A stretch of DNA of 64,000 bases from Incurvaria masculella. Its lineage: Eukaryota > Arthropoda > Insecta > Lepidoptera > Incurvariidae. The notes beneath the pieces are model-generated. The model was given only the letters and a program-made list of their open reading frames with translations. It was not told the origin of the DNA and did not search any database. The number at the start of each line of letters is the position of its first letter. Within the stretch, counting starts at the first letter, position 1. The position numbers and the translations under genes are program-made. The stretch lies in assembly GCA_946894095.1 (NCBI GenBank), contig OX335650.1, positions 5,580,001 through 5,644,000 on the forward strand. The letters run 5' to 3'. Below, in pieces: positions 12,975 to 25,290 of the stretch.

Positions 12975-13613
12975 TCATTAAATACATAAAAATACATCAC
13001 AGAATATCCATTCGAGCTTTGTTATGGTATGGACAGGGGTTTGTTATGGTTTTCAACCAGTCAAATGATTTGATTCTAAATTACACAGAAATGTGGCTAT
13101 CTCTGCTTGACTTCGCTCGCTTCATACGGAACTTTTGTCCTATAAGCAAATAATGTTTGCCCTCTCTAAAGACTGCAAGAAATCCTTCTTGATTTATATG
13201 TTTACATGTAGAATTTAATTCAATTGAACGAACCATTTTTAAGATCCTGTCAACAATAGCTAATCCGAACCCTTTCACACAATCCCATAAATAAAGCGTA
13301 AACGCACTCAGACGATACGCAAGAGTTATCTCCCCGGTGCGTCGCGCGGGACGCATGCCTAGCGCATTACGCCACCCCAGTGCAATAAAGAAATGCGCAA
13401 ATCTGTCATTCCAGATGGAAAAAACCCGCCAAGTGAGTTCACTAACATTTCACAAGAAAATCGTATTTAAAATTTCGGTAAACTAAATTCCTTCGCTCTT
13501 TGGTGGATATTTTCGGGATATTTTTAATTATTTAAATTAAAGGGTACCTAAAACACTTTGAAACATGTACTGTATCTACTTAATTCGTGCAGCCTGCTTA
13601 AATTAATTGAATG

Positions 13614-13810
13614 ACATATAATTTCATTTGTTTAAAATGTTTGGTATTCAAACTACACTAAGTTACGTCACAAAGATCCGCGGATTCGATCAAACCAGTA
13701 AAGAAGAACACGCAAAGAAACTCAACGGGTTTACAGAACATATCTTTCCGTCCACAATTACGAAATACACACTTAGATCTAAATTCTACGACATTAGCAA
13801 TGATGGGTGT
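13614..13810 (+). repeat. Dispersed ~190-bp repeat, copy 1
   Basis: About 85% similar by eye to 35525-35715; both share CGGGTTTACA and CCGTCCACAATTA(C/T)GAAAT. This copy is open for 79 codons, but copy 2 is not, so it is unlikely to be coding. Confidence 0.75.
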
Positions 13811-14621
13811 TTTCTAAGTATGATTTTTAATAATTCATACTTCTCTCTTCTTGAAGATACTTGTTAGATATGGCAGATATTATCTGTAAATGTTTTACTT
13901 TGATTTTTGTATACGTATCATTGAGCTGCTATCCCCATCTAGATTAATAGAGCAATGTTCTTAATGGTGTTTTTATGGCTTTACGTGCAAAGTTGAGTTC
14001 CTTACGTTGTAAAAAATGTACAAACATAAAACATGCACAATTTGCTAGATGGACGAAAACCGGGTAACTCACCGTTCACGTTTATGCCAACTTTATAATT
14101 CATGCAAATTCTGCACCTGACTGACTACTTTGATCCAAAACGAACGAACAGACAGCTTCCATTATCAATTCCAGATCCTAGGTCTGGTATTCTAAAAATA
14201 CTTAACACAATATTTCAATGCATTTTCACTGCTAAAGTAACGTTCTAGGGTTCATTCGGGAATGTTCAATATCTTAATGCTATTTAGTTATTCAAGTTAT
14301 CATATTCTTAACCTTACTGCACTGGTTATAAGATTGGTAATGCGTAGAGAAAATGTTTGGGACTGGTAAGGCTTAGCTGAATAGTTGCATAGCACTGTGA
14401 CCCAGATCTCAGATGCTTCGGCATGGGTTGGGACTCCTGGGGGATTCATATTTATAGGGTGCATTACGCGAGTGACACTTTTATGGGTTCCACGCATTAC
14501 TCGCGGTACATAAAGTATTATCAGTGCATTTTCATATCTCTTTGGAGGATTATAAATTAATATGAATGCATTTTTGTTATATTAATCTATGTACGTACCA
14601 AAGGAGCACAGGAGTCCTTAA

Positions 14622-15152
14622 GGTGGCCCATCCCGCTCAACTCCCCATACAAATGAGGAAAGAAGATCACGCCCATATTTTTTATCAGAGATCCAAAATT
14701 TTGCTTAAAATTGCTTTATTAGATCGAAATAGATGTCTGATGACCGTTGGCATTGTACAATTGTGTTTACTTTCTAAGTCATAAAGTCTGAAAGTTCGAA
14801 TTTTTCGCGTGTTTTATACAATAACTTTGAAGGTGGATTACTCAACGATAAAATCTATAGATCTTAAAAAGATAAGTCATCAGACATTCATGAAAATTTA
14901 TAATCAATTTAGTTTTTGTTAGATTTTGGACTACAGCGGTCGTGGTTTACTTTTAGCTAGAATTTGTTTTGTAATTAAAATTTGTTTTGTAATTAAATCA
15001 AACACTATGCGCATTGTCTGCTTTATGGACATGTTGCATCGGCCTCATCACGGAGCCTGTCTTTTTCTTTGAAACATAGAAGGTTCCAGAGCGCAATAGC
15101 ACGGTTTTGTACCGTGCCCGCGAATGAGTGAGTCCCGCCGGGAAGGGACACC
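14622..15152 (+). mobile_element. TTAA-flanked TIR element B (531 bp), copy 1
   Basis: TTAA at 14618-14621 and 15153-15156. The left end GGTGGCCCATCCCGCTCAAC and the right end TCCCGCCGGGAAGGGACACC are imperfect TIRs. It is the same family as 52212-52751. A 17-bp direct repeat (TTTGTTTTGTAATTAAA) lies inside. Confidence 0.85.
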
Positions 15153-15197
15153 TTAAGTGACGTTCTTCCAAAATTGTGAAAATGAATTTGTTTGACT

Positions 15198-15590
15198 GTA
15201 CCTACCCCTTATTAACTGACTAGATGGTAGGGTGAATCCCGACCGGGTTGGTATCATCGCATGAACGAAAGAAGCTCGAACAGGGTGGTGAACATGGTAA
15301 ATTAACTTGCCCGGTGAACAGAAAAGTGAGTGATCATATCTGACGTTTAGTTGCATTTCGTACCTCAATGTTTCATTCGGCCAAGTGAACTGAAATTTAC
15401 CAGTAAACATGCAAGTTAGAATGCAACTAAACGTTAGATGTATTTATTCACTGGCCTGTTCACCGGTCAAGTTAATTAACCATGGTAACCAAAAGGTTTT
15501 CATCCAGTTTGATGTGGCCGAGCAATTAAGGAAAATCCTGGCATGGTACCTATTTTCTATCTGATTTATATCCCATGTTTCTAATGTTTA
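15198..15590 (+). repeat. SINE interrupted by a TIR element
   Basis: SINE sequence at 15198-15289 (GGGTGAATCCCGACCGGGTT) resumes at 15489-15590 (TTTTCATCCAGTTTGATGTG). The interruption is the inverted-repeat element at 15290-15488. Confidence 0.75.
15290..15488. mobile_element. TIR element inside a SINE (~199 bp)
   Basis: The left arm holds CATGGTAAATTAACTTG, CCGGTGAACAG and GTTTAGTTGCATT; the right arm holds AATGCAACTAAAC, CTGTTCACCGG and CAAGTTAATTAACCATG. The arms are about 65 bp with gaps. Confidence 0.85.
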
Positions 15591-15600
15591 ACGTTTCCTC

Positions 15601-15824
15601 AAAAAACCGGCCAAGTGCGAGTCGGACTCACACACGAATATTTCCATCGCCTTCACGTTTTTTGTATGGTGGCTCCCTTTAATTTTTCTAATGTAATTTT
15701 AGCGGCAACATAAATACACACTCTGTAAAAATTTCAGCTGCCTATCTATTACGGTTCATGAGACAGACGGATGGACGACGGAGGCTTAGTAATATGGTTC
15801 CGTTGGCTACGGAACCCTAAAAAT
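15601..15824 (+). repeat. CGGCCAAGTGCGAGTC repeat, copy 2
   Basis: Starts AACCGGCCAAGTGCGAGTCG and ends CTACGGAACCCTAAAAAT. The middle carries TTACGGTTCATGAGACAGAC. Confidence 0.85.
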
Positions 15825-16159
15825 GTGTGGATCACGAAATATTAATAAAATACACCCAACATTCGCAATCACATTCTGAAGAAATGCGAAGAAAGCTGAG
15901 AGGTCAGGAAATGGCGGGATAGAGGTGGAATGACGGTAATGATCTCCCGGCCGGGCTCTGATTGGTTTGTCGTGTAATCATCTACTATCCCGCGGACACT
16001 CATTACCCACCGCCGGACCACCGTCGCCATCGTGCTAAATAGCCGACGCAAAATATCCTAACACGAGACCAAATGGAAGCCATTACGAACAATATTAAGA
16101 CAGATTCCAGATAAAAACGCTACTAAGAAATGTATAACCGATGATGTTGCAGCATATGT

Positions 16160-16575
16160 ATGGTTGAGCGGCTTGTAGCCTAGTGGCGCGGGGACTTGCC
16201 TAGTATACCAGTGGTCTGGGTTCAAATCCTCGCCCCGTTCATGCACCACTTTATTTCTCATTCTGAGTTGGATATGTGCATTTCGTCACGAATGCGAACT
16301 ACGCCATGGTTCGGAATCCATGTAAAACTGTAGGTCCCCTTCCCCTACTAGGTGTCAGGGCTTAAACATGCCCGGGTTGGTACCATCTCAGTGGATGAAA
16401 AGATGGTCGAAGTGGCAATAAAAAATTGTCCGCGTTTTCCATCCAGTTCAATGTAGCCGTGCTCATAAAGGGAAGGTACTGGCATTGCACCAAATTCCTT
16501 CGGGATAGTGGTGTATTGAGCTAATATCATAACGGAAATTGTGTGGTATTAGCCATTCATGTCAGGTTGTGTAAA
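16160..16575 (+). repeat. tRNA-derived SINE, most complete copy (~415 bp)
   Basis: A-box region TTGTAGCCTAGTGGCGCGG and B-box GGTTCAAATCCTCGCCCCG give a tRNA-like Pol III promoter. The body runs through CTGTAGGTCCCCTTCCCCTA, GGGTTGGTACCATCTCAGTG and TTTTCCATCCAGTTCAATG to a 3' end AGCCATTCATGTCAGGTTGT. I used it as the reference for the other fragments. Confidence 0.85.
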
Positions 16576-18949
16576 AGAAAACGTCATATGCCGCTCTTAA
16601 TCCTCACATACGAGGTGCCCAAAGACGGTCATGGGCTACAGCACTTTCACGGGCAGCAAAAACCACGTGCCGACGAACTACTTTGTTGGTATAACGTGTG
16701 AGTAAATCATACAACCTTTAGATTCCTTGAAATTATACCTAAAAGACATCAGTCAACTTCCTGCCGAGTTATTTGCCCCAAAGTACGACCTGGTGTCCAT
16801 CAAACGTGGCGCGAAAAGGCAACTGGCCTGGCCTAACCTGGCGAGGTTCAAAAACCTATGGGTGTCGTCGGGCACCTTAATAGGTCCTGGCGTACGCCAT
16901 ATGTCTTGCTTAACAAAGACAAATAATAAAATTTAATGATACTCGAGACTAAAAGTAAAGCAAATATATAAGCTAGAATAAAATACATTGGGGACTTTGT
17001 AGATGAGATTACAATCAAATATATAAGCGGGATTTATGGCGCAAAAAAAAAGATATTGTAGCCCGAGCACGCATTCAAAACAAGACGATTCAATGATCGA
17101 TGACTGTTGTATTGCTTTTGTTTTTACGTACGTATAAAAGCCGTAAGATCGAACCTCAAACGAATATACGTTATTCTTGAAAGACGGGCTCTATCACAAT
17201 TCATTAGGAGCTCCATCAATATCAGGAAAGTTTTCCGTATTATTCCGCACAATAAGGACCTACATCGGAGTCCAGTCGATCAATTACTACTCTCCGAATC
17301 TATTCCTTTATATTATTCATAGTGGGACAGAACGATAGATTGGATGAACGCTGGAATATCTTGCAATATGTTAGTACACAATTTGGCATTAAGATTGCTG
17401 TTAATTAACCATTTTGTTTTTTATATGTCGCAATAAAACAGAAAGTATCCGTGATTAAGTAAATCCCTGGTTTAGTGAAATATAACGAAAAAGTAATTTA
17501 TTTATGGTAGGTTAGGTTAGGTAAGATTATGTGAGATTAGAAAGACGGCAAAATAAAAGATTGAGGATTTGGCTTTTTGTACTTTACTGTAAAAATACAT
17601 TTGTTGTATGTACATGTATGTACATACAAATGTCTATATACTTGTTTTTTAAATCGCCATCCCTACCTAATTACTATACTTAACGATCACATGAAAAGCA
17701 CATTTTATAAAAATATGTTTATTTACCAAATTTTTGTTTTTCAGATTTCAAGAAATCCCATTAATATCGTATTTTTTGTAATTTTGTGTATATATTTATT
17801 TTTTATTTACGTAAATTGATATATTTGTGCATGAAGTAAACATTTTCAGTTCTTTAATTTAAAGTTATGTGCATACACATCATTCTTTAAATTTCAATAG
17901 ATTAAAGATATAGACGTAAATATTTATTCAATTGTTAACAAAGACAGTGGATCAGTGGAACGTGTCTCGATTACTTATAAGTAAGAAACAATCTAAATGT
18001 TTAAATGGCAGTAAATAAGATTTTCCTGCTGAGATCCACAGCTGCACTATTGTCAGCACAAATTGGTATTTCGTAGTCTTATTTAAACTACTGTTTGCGC
18101 ATGCAAATTAGGGATTTATGGGTTCGTGTATTTCTAATCTGCAGCTAAATTTGAAAATTAATTAGGAATGTTAATCCAAACTACAGAGAGTTGTATATGA
18201 GAAATTTCTCTACAAAATCATGATTCACTTTTAATTACCAAGCAAGTACTTTGATGTTTCTAGCCTTGGACTTAACTTACAATTTAGTAATGTTTACACC
18301 AAATGTTTGTCTTCATTCGACTCGATTCTAAATAATATATTCATCTCGCAATATTTATTACAATCTCAACACAAATGAATGAAACGAAATCCATTGTCGC
18401 ATATATCTTCCATATAAAACATTGGTCATACAAATTTTCATGTTCTGATAACTTTTACAAATTAGCCACAGGTTTTTATGTTTTTAAGTAGCGGTTTAGG
18501 CGTGAAAACGCAACAACAGTCTACTTTACCTACTACCGGGCTACTTTGGCATTTATGAAAACTGTGTTAGCAAGATTTACATATTCCACAGGCGGAGAGA
18601 CTATAGAAGAAATTAATTCAGAGTTATGGGTTGAAAGCAGGTGTTGGAATTAAGACACCTACTCCCGGCGAAAAGTTTGCATACTGTTCGTGTACTTACA
18701 ATTCCAGGCTATTCGACTATTAAATGAGTTATTTTCACAGTATCCTTTATTTATTCAATTGATACTTGTTTCACTGTGGATACATACCGTGTTCGCTGTT
18801 TTTCATGAACTGTGAAAATGATTAAAAATTTTCCTCAAACAAATTTTGTCATATGGAATGTGACATGTGTGTATGTATAATCGAACTTGAAGCAATGACA
18901 CAATAATTAAAGAAAGATCCCTGTAAAAAGAACTAATTTACGAATATAC
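16576..18949. other. No gene seen
   Basis: A GC-richer open segment at 16727-16936 (PAELFAPKYDLVSIKRGAKR) has no domain I recognise. GGTTAGGTTAGG at about 17510. The rest is AT-rich. Confidence 0.4.
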
Positions 18950-19025
18950 TGCAAGGCTGGACCCAAACCAGCCAAACATACCATTCGCAGGTATTGCGTC
19001 TAACCAATTTCGCCACCTGCTGTAT
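18950..19025 (-). repeat. tRNA-derived SINE head, second family
   Basis: Reverse complement of the head at 58050 (ATTCGCAGGTATTGCGTCTA, ACCAATTTCGCCACCTGC). Confidence 0.65.
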
Positions 19026-21372
19026 ACCCAATCAACCTTAGTCTTTAATTAATGTGTCCTTGCTTCACGGTCGATTATACATACATACATGTCACATTCC
19101 TTGGAATAAGCGACGTACATGATTAGCACGAAACAGTATATTTACTTAAATATTATTATAATTGTAAAAACGTAAATAAAAAACAGTGGTTGTAGTCATT
19201 ATTTGTACGTACTTAGCTATTCGAATAGATTATGGCGCCCAGAAGCTTAAACACAGAAATCAATATTTGCGATTCGGCCCCCGACCGACGCGCCGTCCGG
19301 TGATGGATCGAGCTGGCTGTCATTGCACTTTTATCACCGATTCCGATCTGCCTCGCCTCCTCACCACGCGAACACGACTCGATTTCTATGCTGCTTCCTA
19401 TTGTAAAGACAGTAGCAAACCCTGTTATAACTATTTAGTGCATTCTAATTACTAATATCGGTAGTAAATTCCTACCTACTTCCTCTTAACTTCAATTGTT
19501 GTTGAATCGTAGACATATACTTCCTTAGCTGACTACCTATAACTGTACACGATGTGCCCACTATGATGTTCATTGTGTAATACGGATTTATCGTGAATGT
19601 AAGCCATATTAATACATTAATAAATAACGAAATAAATTGTATAACAATATATTTAATTACAGTTGTGATTTACAGTTCACACAATTTTCACAAGAATCAA
19701 GGATGTTGGTGTTTTAAAACTCTGAGATCCCAGACGCCAAATAATAGTCAATTAGAAAAGAAAGCGCATATGTTCATCGTATTAAAATTATCATTTATTA
19801 CAATTTTAAATTGATTTACAAATTAATTTATGCACAGTGATGATTTCAATTAAGCAGGTAATCCGACCGTGGTTGGAAGTGGACCTAATTGTATGGCGGA
19901 GTTGAGATGGCCGCCGCAGGCCGTGGATACGGGAGCTAGGCGTCGTGCTGCGATGTATGCACTGAAAAAAAATCTGTGAATCTAAATGTAATTTATGTAA
20001 CAACAAAGATGGTTGTTAACGATAAAACAGAGCCACTAATTACTTAGTTGCTCTGATTGAAAACAGTTAATCTTAAACATTAAATTTTACTGTATCTTGT
20101 AATTGTTTTAAACCTGTTTTGAGCTTTTTTTGTGTGGGCCCTCGAGATCCTCCGAACCTTGGGCCGGAAAGGGTGTCAAACCGGCCCATGTAACCGAAGG
20201 TTCGAGAACCATATGTCAGTGAAGCACAGGAAACTCCTTAGAAGCCACTAAATTCAGTTTAGGTGCCCAAGAATTGTACAGCACAGGCGTTGAGGCTATA
20301 TCGTCTTTAAGTAAAGATATACATCGATTATTTAAAAATATCCTCGGAATCATCGACGTGAGATGCTTTCGAAGCTAAGAGTCAGGCTTTGATCGGAGCA
20401 TTGAGTTGAGAGTGTGCTAGACCAATATAATTTCTGCGTGCTATGATCAAAAATATAAAATTGCGAAAATATGTTTGTAACAGCGCTCAAACAATTTGAA
20501 CGCCATTTACTATGAATGCTGGAAACTCCCCGCCAATGACAGTGTGAAGTAGTTTGGAGCAGTAAATTAAATGGCTAAAAGATGCTTACCCAAATGGTCG
20601 AGACGAGAGCATCCTTCAACAAACTGGCTGAACATCGCAATAGGACCGAATACCATTGCTGAGTAGCCATTAGATCGTAAACTGACTACTCCATGCCAAG
20701 ATTTTTAAAATCGATTTCATTTAAATATAAATAATTTCATACAATAATTAAAATAGGTCAAAGGTTTTTATACATACTGACAAAAAACTAAATCAAATAT
20801 CCCACAGCTTTTAGTTCGGTCGCTTAGGGGGCTTGTTTTCGACCGGTCAACACCTTGAGTGTTTACCTGCCTCTATTGTTTTAACTAGCAGTGTACAACT
20901 TGTTATTCCTGCTTTTTGTGTATCTGAATTAAAGTCCGTAATTTTTCACGTCGTCTTACGCCGACACACAACGTAGGTGAGTTGCTTTAATTTTAATTCC
21001 TCGCGAGTGTCGCACGAGTTCTCAACAGATCCCGCGTCACTTATGACAAGCCTGGAGGGTCCTGCTGACAAAATGGCGGCGTAACAGTTGTTCGCCGCAT
21101 TAGGGAAGACGGAGGGTAGTCATTTGTCCACGCTCGAGAAACAGGGCTGCTGAAATGTACTCTCAACTGTCTAAAATAGTAACTGATAGACACTTAGTCG
21201 AGAATGTATTTTTATTCTCGCACCTTTTGGGTGGAAAGGGGGAACGGCCAGCGAATTCATATTTTGTGACACGCAGATTTCTGTTGAATAATAAATTAAT
21301 TGATATACCACTTTTTCATCATATTGGAATGAGTAAAGTTTAAGTGAACTTAAACCATATGATAAAAAAAAA
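19026..21372. other. No gene seen
   Basis: A GC-richer patch at 19260-19400 and small frames around it lack domains. 20130-20250 and 20990-21130 are less AT-rich but unassigned. Confidence 0.4.
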
Positions 21373-22015
21373 TTTAACAAAAAAAATAACCGACTTCAAA
21401 GAAAAAGCACTAAAAAGTAAAAAATTATTTTCATTTTTGTAGTTACGATTTGTGTTATTTTTTGAGTCGGCGTCAGCCGGGCACGCGCTGCGCCAATCAA
21501 GAGAACCTAACCTAACCTAACCTAACCTAACCTAACCTAACCTAACCTTGGCTGACACCGACTCAAAAAATAACAGAAATCGAAACTACAAAAATGAAAA
21601 TTATTTTTTACTTTTTAGTGCTTTTTCTTTGAAGTTGGTTATTTTTTTTTGTTAATTTTTTTTTATTTGTTTATTTTTAGTGAATCTGAAGTACACTTAC
21701 TAATTTGTACACGTCCTTTCCAGTAAAAAAAGAATCACCGAAATCGGTTGGCGTTATATTGAGTTATTCGTCCATTTGTCGCGCACATCTTAATACAAAT
21801 TTAAGACTTTTATGATTTTCTCATGGATATCATTGTCAGAACTTAACCAAATTAAAATGAGACCACTTGGGAAGCACTAGCTATCATTTAAAAAAATAAT
21901 CATCAAAATCGGTTCACCCAGGCAAAAGTTATGAGGTAACAAACATAAAAAAAAAAACAAAATAAAAACATACAGACGAATTGACAACCTCCTCCTTTTT
22001 TGAAGTCGGTTAAAA
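21373..22015. mobile_element. Foldback element with telomeric repeats, copy 1 (~640 bp)
   Basis: The left part is a long inverted repeat: arms of ~115 bp at about 21385-21500 and 21547-21650 (GTCGGCGTCAGCC against GGCTGACACCGAC) flank eight CCTAA units. A unique part follows (GAATCACCGAAATCGGTTGG), ending GAAGTCGGTTAAAA, which is the reverse of the left AACCGACTTC terminus. Confidence 0.88.
21506..21545. repeat. (CCTAA)8, telomere-type repeat
   Basis: Eight perfect units, i.e. (TTAGG)8 on the minus strand, the insect telomere motif, at the centre of the foldback element. Confidence 0.97.
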
Positions 22016-22382
22016 AATAATTTCGAAACGGCTTTTTTATTAGGATATCATTAGAATGCAACAATGTCCCTAAGATCTTTTGTTGCTAAAGATAGACTCT
22101 TTGATTAATTAAATTTTTAAAATGGCTTGAATGATGCCTGATTCTATAAATACCACACTCTGTTTTCACAAACTATGTAAATTAAAAAAAAACATTCCAT
22201 ATATCCTACTTTTGCTTTTCTCTTTTATTTTCAGATAATTATTGTGCTTAAATAAGGTACAATTTTCTGCCAGAGGCATTTTCTACCAGTCTACTTTTGG
22301 TTATCGTGAGAAGTATTGCGAGTTAAGGAAACAATTACATAATTTATTCTGAAATCTAACTTAATATCTACACAACATGCAA

Positions 22383-23335
22383 TCTAATAAATATTATAAA
22401 GGGGAAAGTTTGTAATAATGGATGGATGGATGGATGGATGGAGGTTTGTTACTCTTTCACGTAAAAACTACTGAATGGATTTTAATGAAACTTTACAATA
22501 ATATAGCTTATACATCAGAATAACACATAGGCTACAATTTATAAAGATGTTGTGCCCATGGGCTTTAGAACTTTCACGGGGCTGCGAAAACGATGCCGGT
22601 AGCGCTACTTCACACCAGGGGGAGCGGGGCCGGGGGCGGTGTCGGGAGCGGGGCCGGGGGCGGTGTCGGGAGCGGGGCCGGGGGCGGGGCGGGCGGTCCA
22701 CCGGGGGAGGGTGAGGGGGGGGGGAGTACGGCTTGGTATTTCCCGCAACTTTAGGACTACTTGGCAAAATCCTTAAGAACCAATTACTCGATTTAGATGC
22801 GGATTGTATCTACGTCTAGCCCGATTCTACTCAAAACTTATAGGCTACATAATAAAACGCTTCATTACCTGAAGGGTGAATAGAGAGTGTAAAATTCTTA
22901 TAACTTGCGAACCACTAACCCGATTTATGTGCGTATTTTATCAATGTATAGGATCTCTGGGAGCAGTCAGGTTCGAGATGGGTTACTGTTTTCGATGTTG
23001 AGGCTACCTGTGGGTTGGAGTCCACGCAAAACTTACCTACATTACACGTTACTTATTTACTAGGTAAGCAATGTTGCAGTGCAAGAAAGGTTCTGGCGGC
23101 AAATGTTTTTTTTTTAAATAGCCACCAAATGTCAACGAAGCTCTAAATGGGAATTATTGGATGTTTCTCATTAAATCATGCTATTTCATCTCGAACGATC
23201 TTGATTAAATTTGGTAGATGGATACATTGTCCTGGACCAGTTTGACCCTATTTTGGATCAGCCATGTGGGCTACTTTTTATCCATGAAATAATTTAGCCG
23301 ACACTAACCCGAGCGGAGCCGGGTACCGCAGCTAG
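22383..23335 (+). mobile_element. Non-autonomous Helitron-like element (~950 bp)
   Basis: Begins TCTAATAAATATTATAAAGG right after an A and ends GCAGCTAG right before a T, the A|T insertion preference of Helitrons. A short hairpin (ACCCG...CGGGT) precedes the terminal CTAG by about 10 bp. It carries a GGAT microsatellite (22419-22442), a G-rich minisatellite and a SINE-like insert (about 22960-23080). It has no Rep/helicase coding. Confidence 0.7.
22618..22720. repeat. G-rich minisatellite, 24-bp unit
   Basis: Unit AGCGGGGCCGGGGGCGGTGT(CGGG), about three copies, followed by further G runs. The many runs of four or more G could form quadruplexes. The open minus frame (PRPRSRH repeats) is a product of the repeat. 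Confidence 0.9.
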
Positions 23336-24407
23336 TACAATATAAACACAATGTAATAACAAAATACTCAAAATTAATTCATATTTTTGATTACTAACAT
23401 ACTCTGTACGTGTGTGCAAGTATGTAAAATCACCAAATGTATGAAAAATGGTAAAAATAAAAAAATCATTGTCAATAGAAATACTTTAATCTGTGCGAGA
23501 GAGAAAATGAAAGACAACATAAAGAAACAAAAAAAGGTTTTAGTTTTTGTAAAACTTTAATATCAAAGGAATTTTTGACATGAGGAGGTAACAGTTCCAC
23601 TGCAGCGTGCACCGTAAAGCAGTCGGAACAGGAAGAAGAATTCTGCAACGGAGAAGACAGTATCAAGGCGTCGGTCGATCGAAGTGGGAGATCATGTGAG
23701 CACAGACATGCAAACCGATTCCTGAGGTATGAGGGGGCATATGGGTAATACCAGGTGCTCTGGAAAGGACAGGACGTGCTTGCAAACATTTTAAAAATAT
23801 GATAACCAAATAACTTTAAGTATTCCACGTGTGTTCTTTCTGAATGAAAATAAAAAAATGTCCTTAAAATTGGAAAGTTTGAGTAGCGGCGAAGGATGGC
23901 AACCCTAAGTTTAATAATTTGTCCTTGCTATGCACGTTTGCCTGAAGCGTCGGTTTCACAAAGTTTTTCCTTGAAACTTGTGAATAATAGCACCCCTCCG
24001 TGTCTCGCTACAGATTGCGGGCTGGGTTTTCCGTGCTTTTGGCAAAGCTGAAAAACATGTCTCCTTACGTCGCTCACAACGAGAATTAGAACTTTTAATG
24101 AGTTAATACAAAATCTGAAACTCACTTCACAAAGTACAGGACTGATTTTACAGGATTATAAATTTAAAGGTTCTTCTATAGACTGTCACGTGTTTCAAAG
24201 ACAACGTCTTGCTTTTTTTTTATTAATTAATATTTTTTAAACATTGTTGCTAGAATGGATTAAAACAAACAAATATTCTGCTATTATCCTTGCAACCTTA
24301 AAATTATGCGATGTTTATGTTATACCCTTAAAATATTACAACAAACTAAATCTTTAAAATAAATTGGGCCTAAACTAAAACTGCATTATTAGATTTTTGG
24401 AAAAATC
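23336..24407. other. No gene seen
   Basis: The 118-codon minus frame at 23472-23828 has many cysteines and serines but no match to a family I know, and no splice context. Left uncalled. Confidence 0.4.
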
Positions 24408-24925
24408 GTTTTCTTAGCCGGGAATCGAACTCGTTAAATTTTGAAAAAAAAAACAAGCAACCTGTATTATTGCACCAGTCCATTGTGTCGCTTACAACGA
24501 ACCAAATCCTGTGAAGTAATGTTATACGGGAAACTAAACAAAAGTGTTGATTTTTATAAGCTGGTTAGAATTTTCAAGTATTCATGCATTCACCATGCAT
24601 GATCAAATTGTTAAAATCCTTTTTTCTTTCTCTTATCATGACCTTCAACCGAAAAGAGAAATAAGAACACAATTTTGTGATCCTGAATGCAGGTGGAAAC
24701 AATCATCTAGTCTGGTGGTTTGGGCTTCGCTTTGATAAGTGAAGGTACGGGGCAATGTACGAAAACTCGAAAATTTAAATCAGGTCAAAATCTACACTTT
24801 CCTTTAGTTTCTCATATAACATTACTTCACAAGATTTGTTCGTTATAAGCGACACTATTGGAGTGGAATAATACAAGCCGCGTATATTTTTTAAAATTAA
24901 CGAGCTTGATTCCCGGCTAGGAAAT
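24408..24925. repeat. Two tRNA-headed repeats facing each other
   Basis: The left arm (24408-24540) reads AGCCGGGAATCGAACTCG, then GTGTCGCTTACAACGAA. The right arm (24790-24925) reads TTCGTTATAAGCGACAC, then GCTTGATTCCCGGCTAG. The spacer is about 250 bp. B-box-like GATTCCCGGC in both suggests SINE heads. Confidence 0.7.
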
Positions 24926-24952
24926 TTTTTTTTTCAAAATTCATACAAGATA

Positions 24953-25120
24953 CTTAGGGCCGAGTGCACGAAAGGACAAACAATCAAAATCAACGTCAGC
25001 GTCTGATCAAACACGTCACTTTGTGTGGACCGTATGGAAGGAACTCTATGCCGATCATTAAAAAGTGATGTGTTTGAACATTGATTAACTCGGCCGTCTC
25101 TTCGTGCAACCGGGGCTAAG
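24953..25120. mobile_element. TIR element (~168 bp)
   Basis: CTTAGGGCCGAGTGCACGAA at the left and TTCGTGCAACCGGGGCTAAG at the right, with inner AAACACGTCACTTT / AAAGTGATGTGTTT pairing. Confidence 0.8.
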
Positions 25121-25290
25121 TCGTAGGATCAAATCCGCCCGGTTTAGAAGATATTATCAAATTACCCATGCGATAATGAAATTAGTGTTTTCCATCCATT
25201 TGAATATAGCCATGCGTATTAAGGGAAGGTCCAGGCATGACACCTAATTCATTCAGGAATTTTGTGTTGGTTAATGTTATATCTATTTCC
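25121..25290 (+). repeat. SINE 3' half
   Basis: TTTTCCATCCATTTGAATAT and AGGTCCAGGCATGACACCTA match the SINE. It directly follows the TIR element ending at 25120. Confidence 0.65.

Noticed and set aside
13628..13867. 79-codon plus frame
   Set aside because: Lies in a dispersed repeat whose second copy (35525) does not keep the frame.
22468..22767. Basic PRPRSRH-repeat protein on the minus strand
   Set aside because: It is the translation of the 24-bp G-rich minisatellite inside a Helitron-like element.
23472..23828. 118-codon minus frame
   Set aside because: No domain, no neighbours, no splice context; composition like translated AT-rich DNA.
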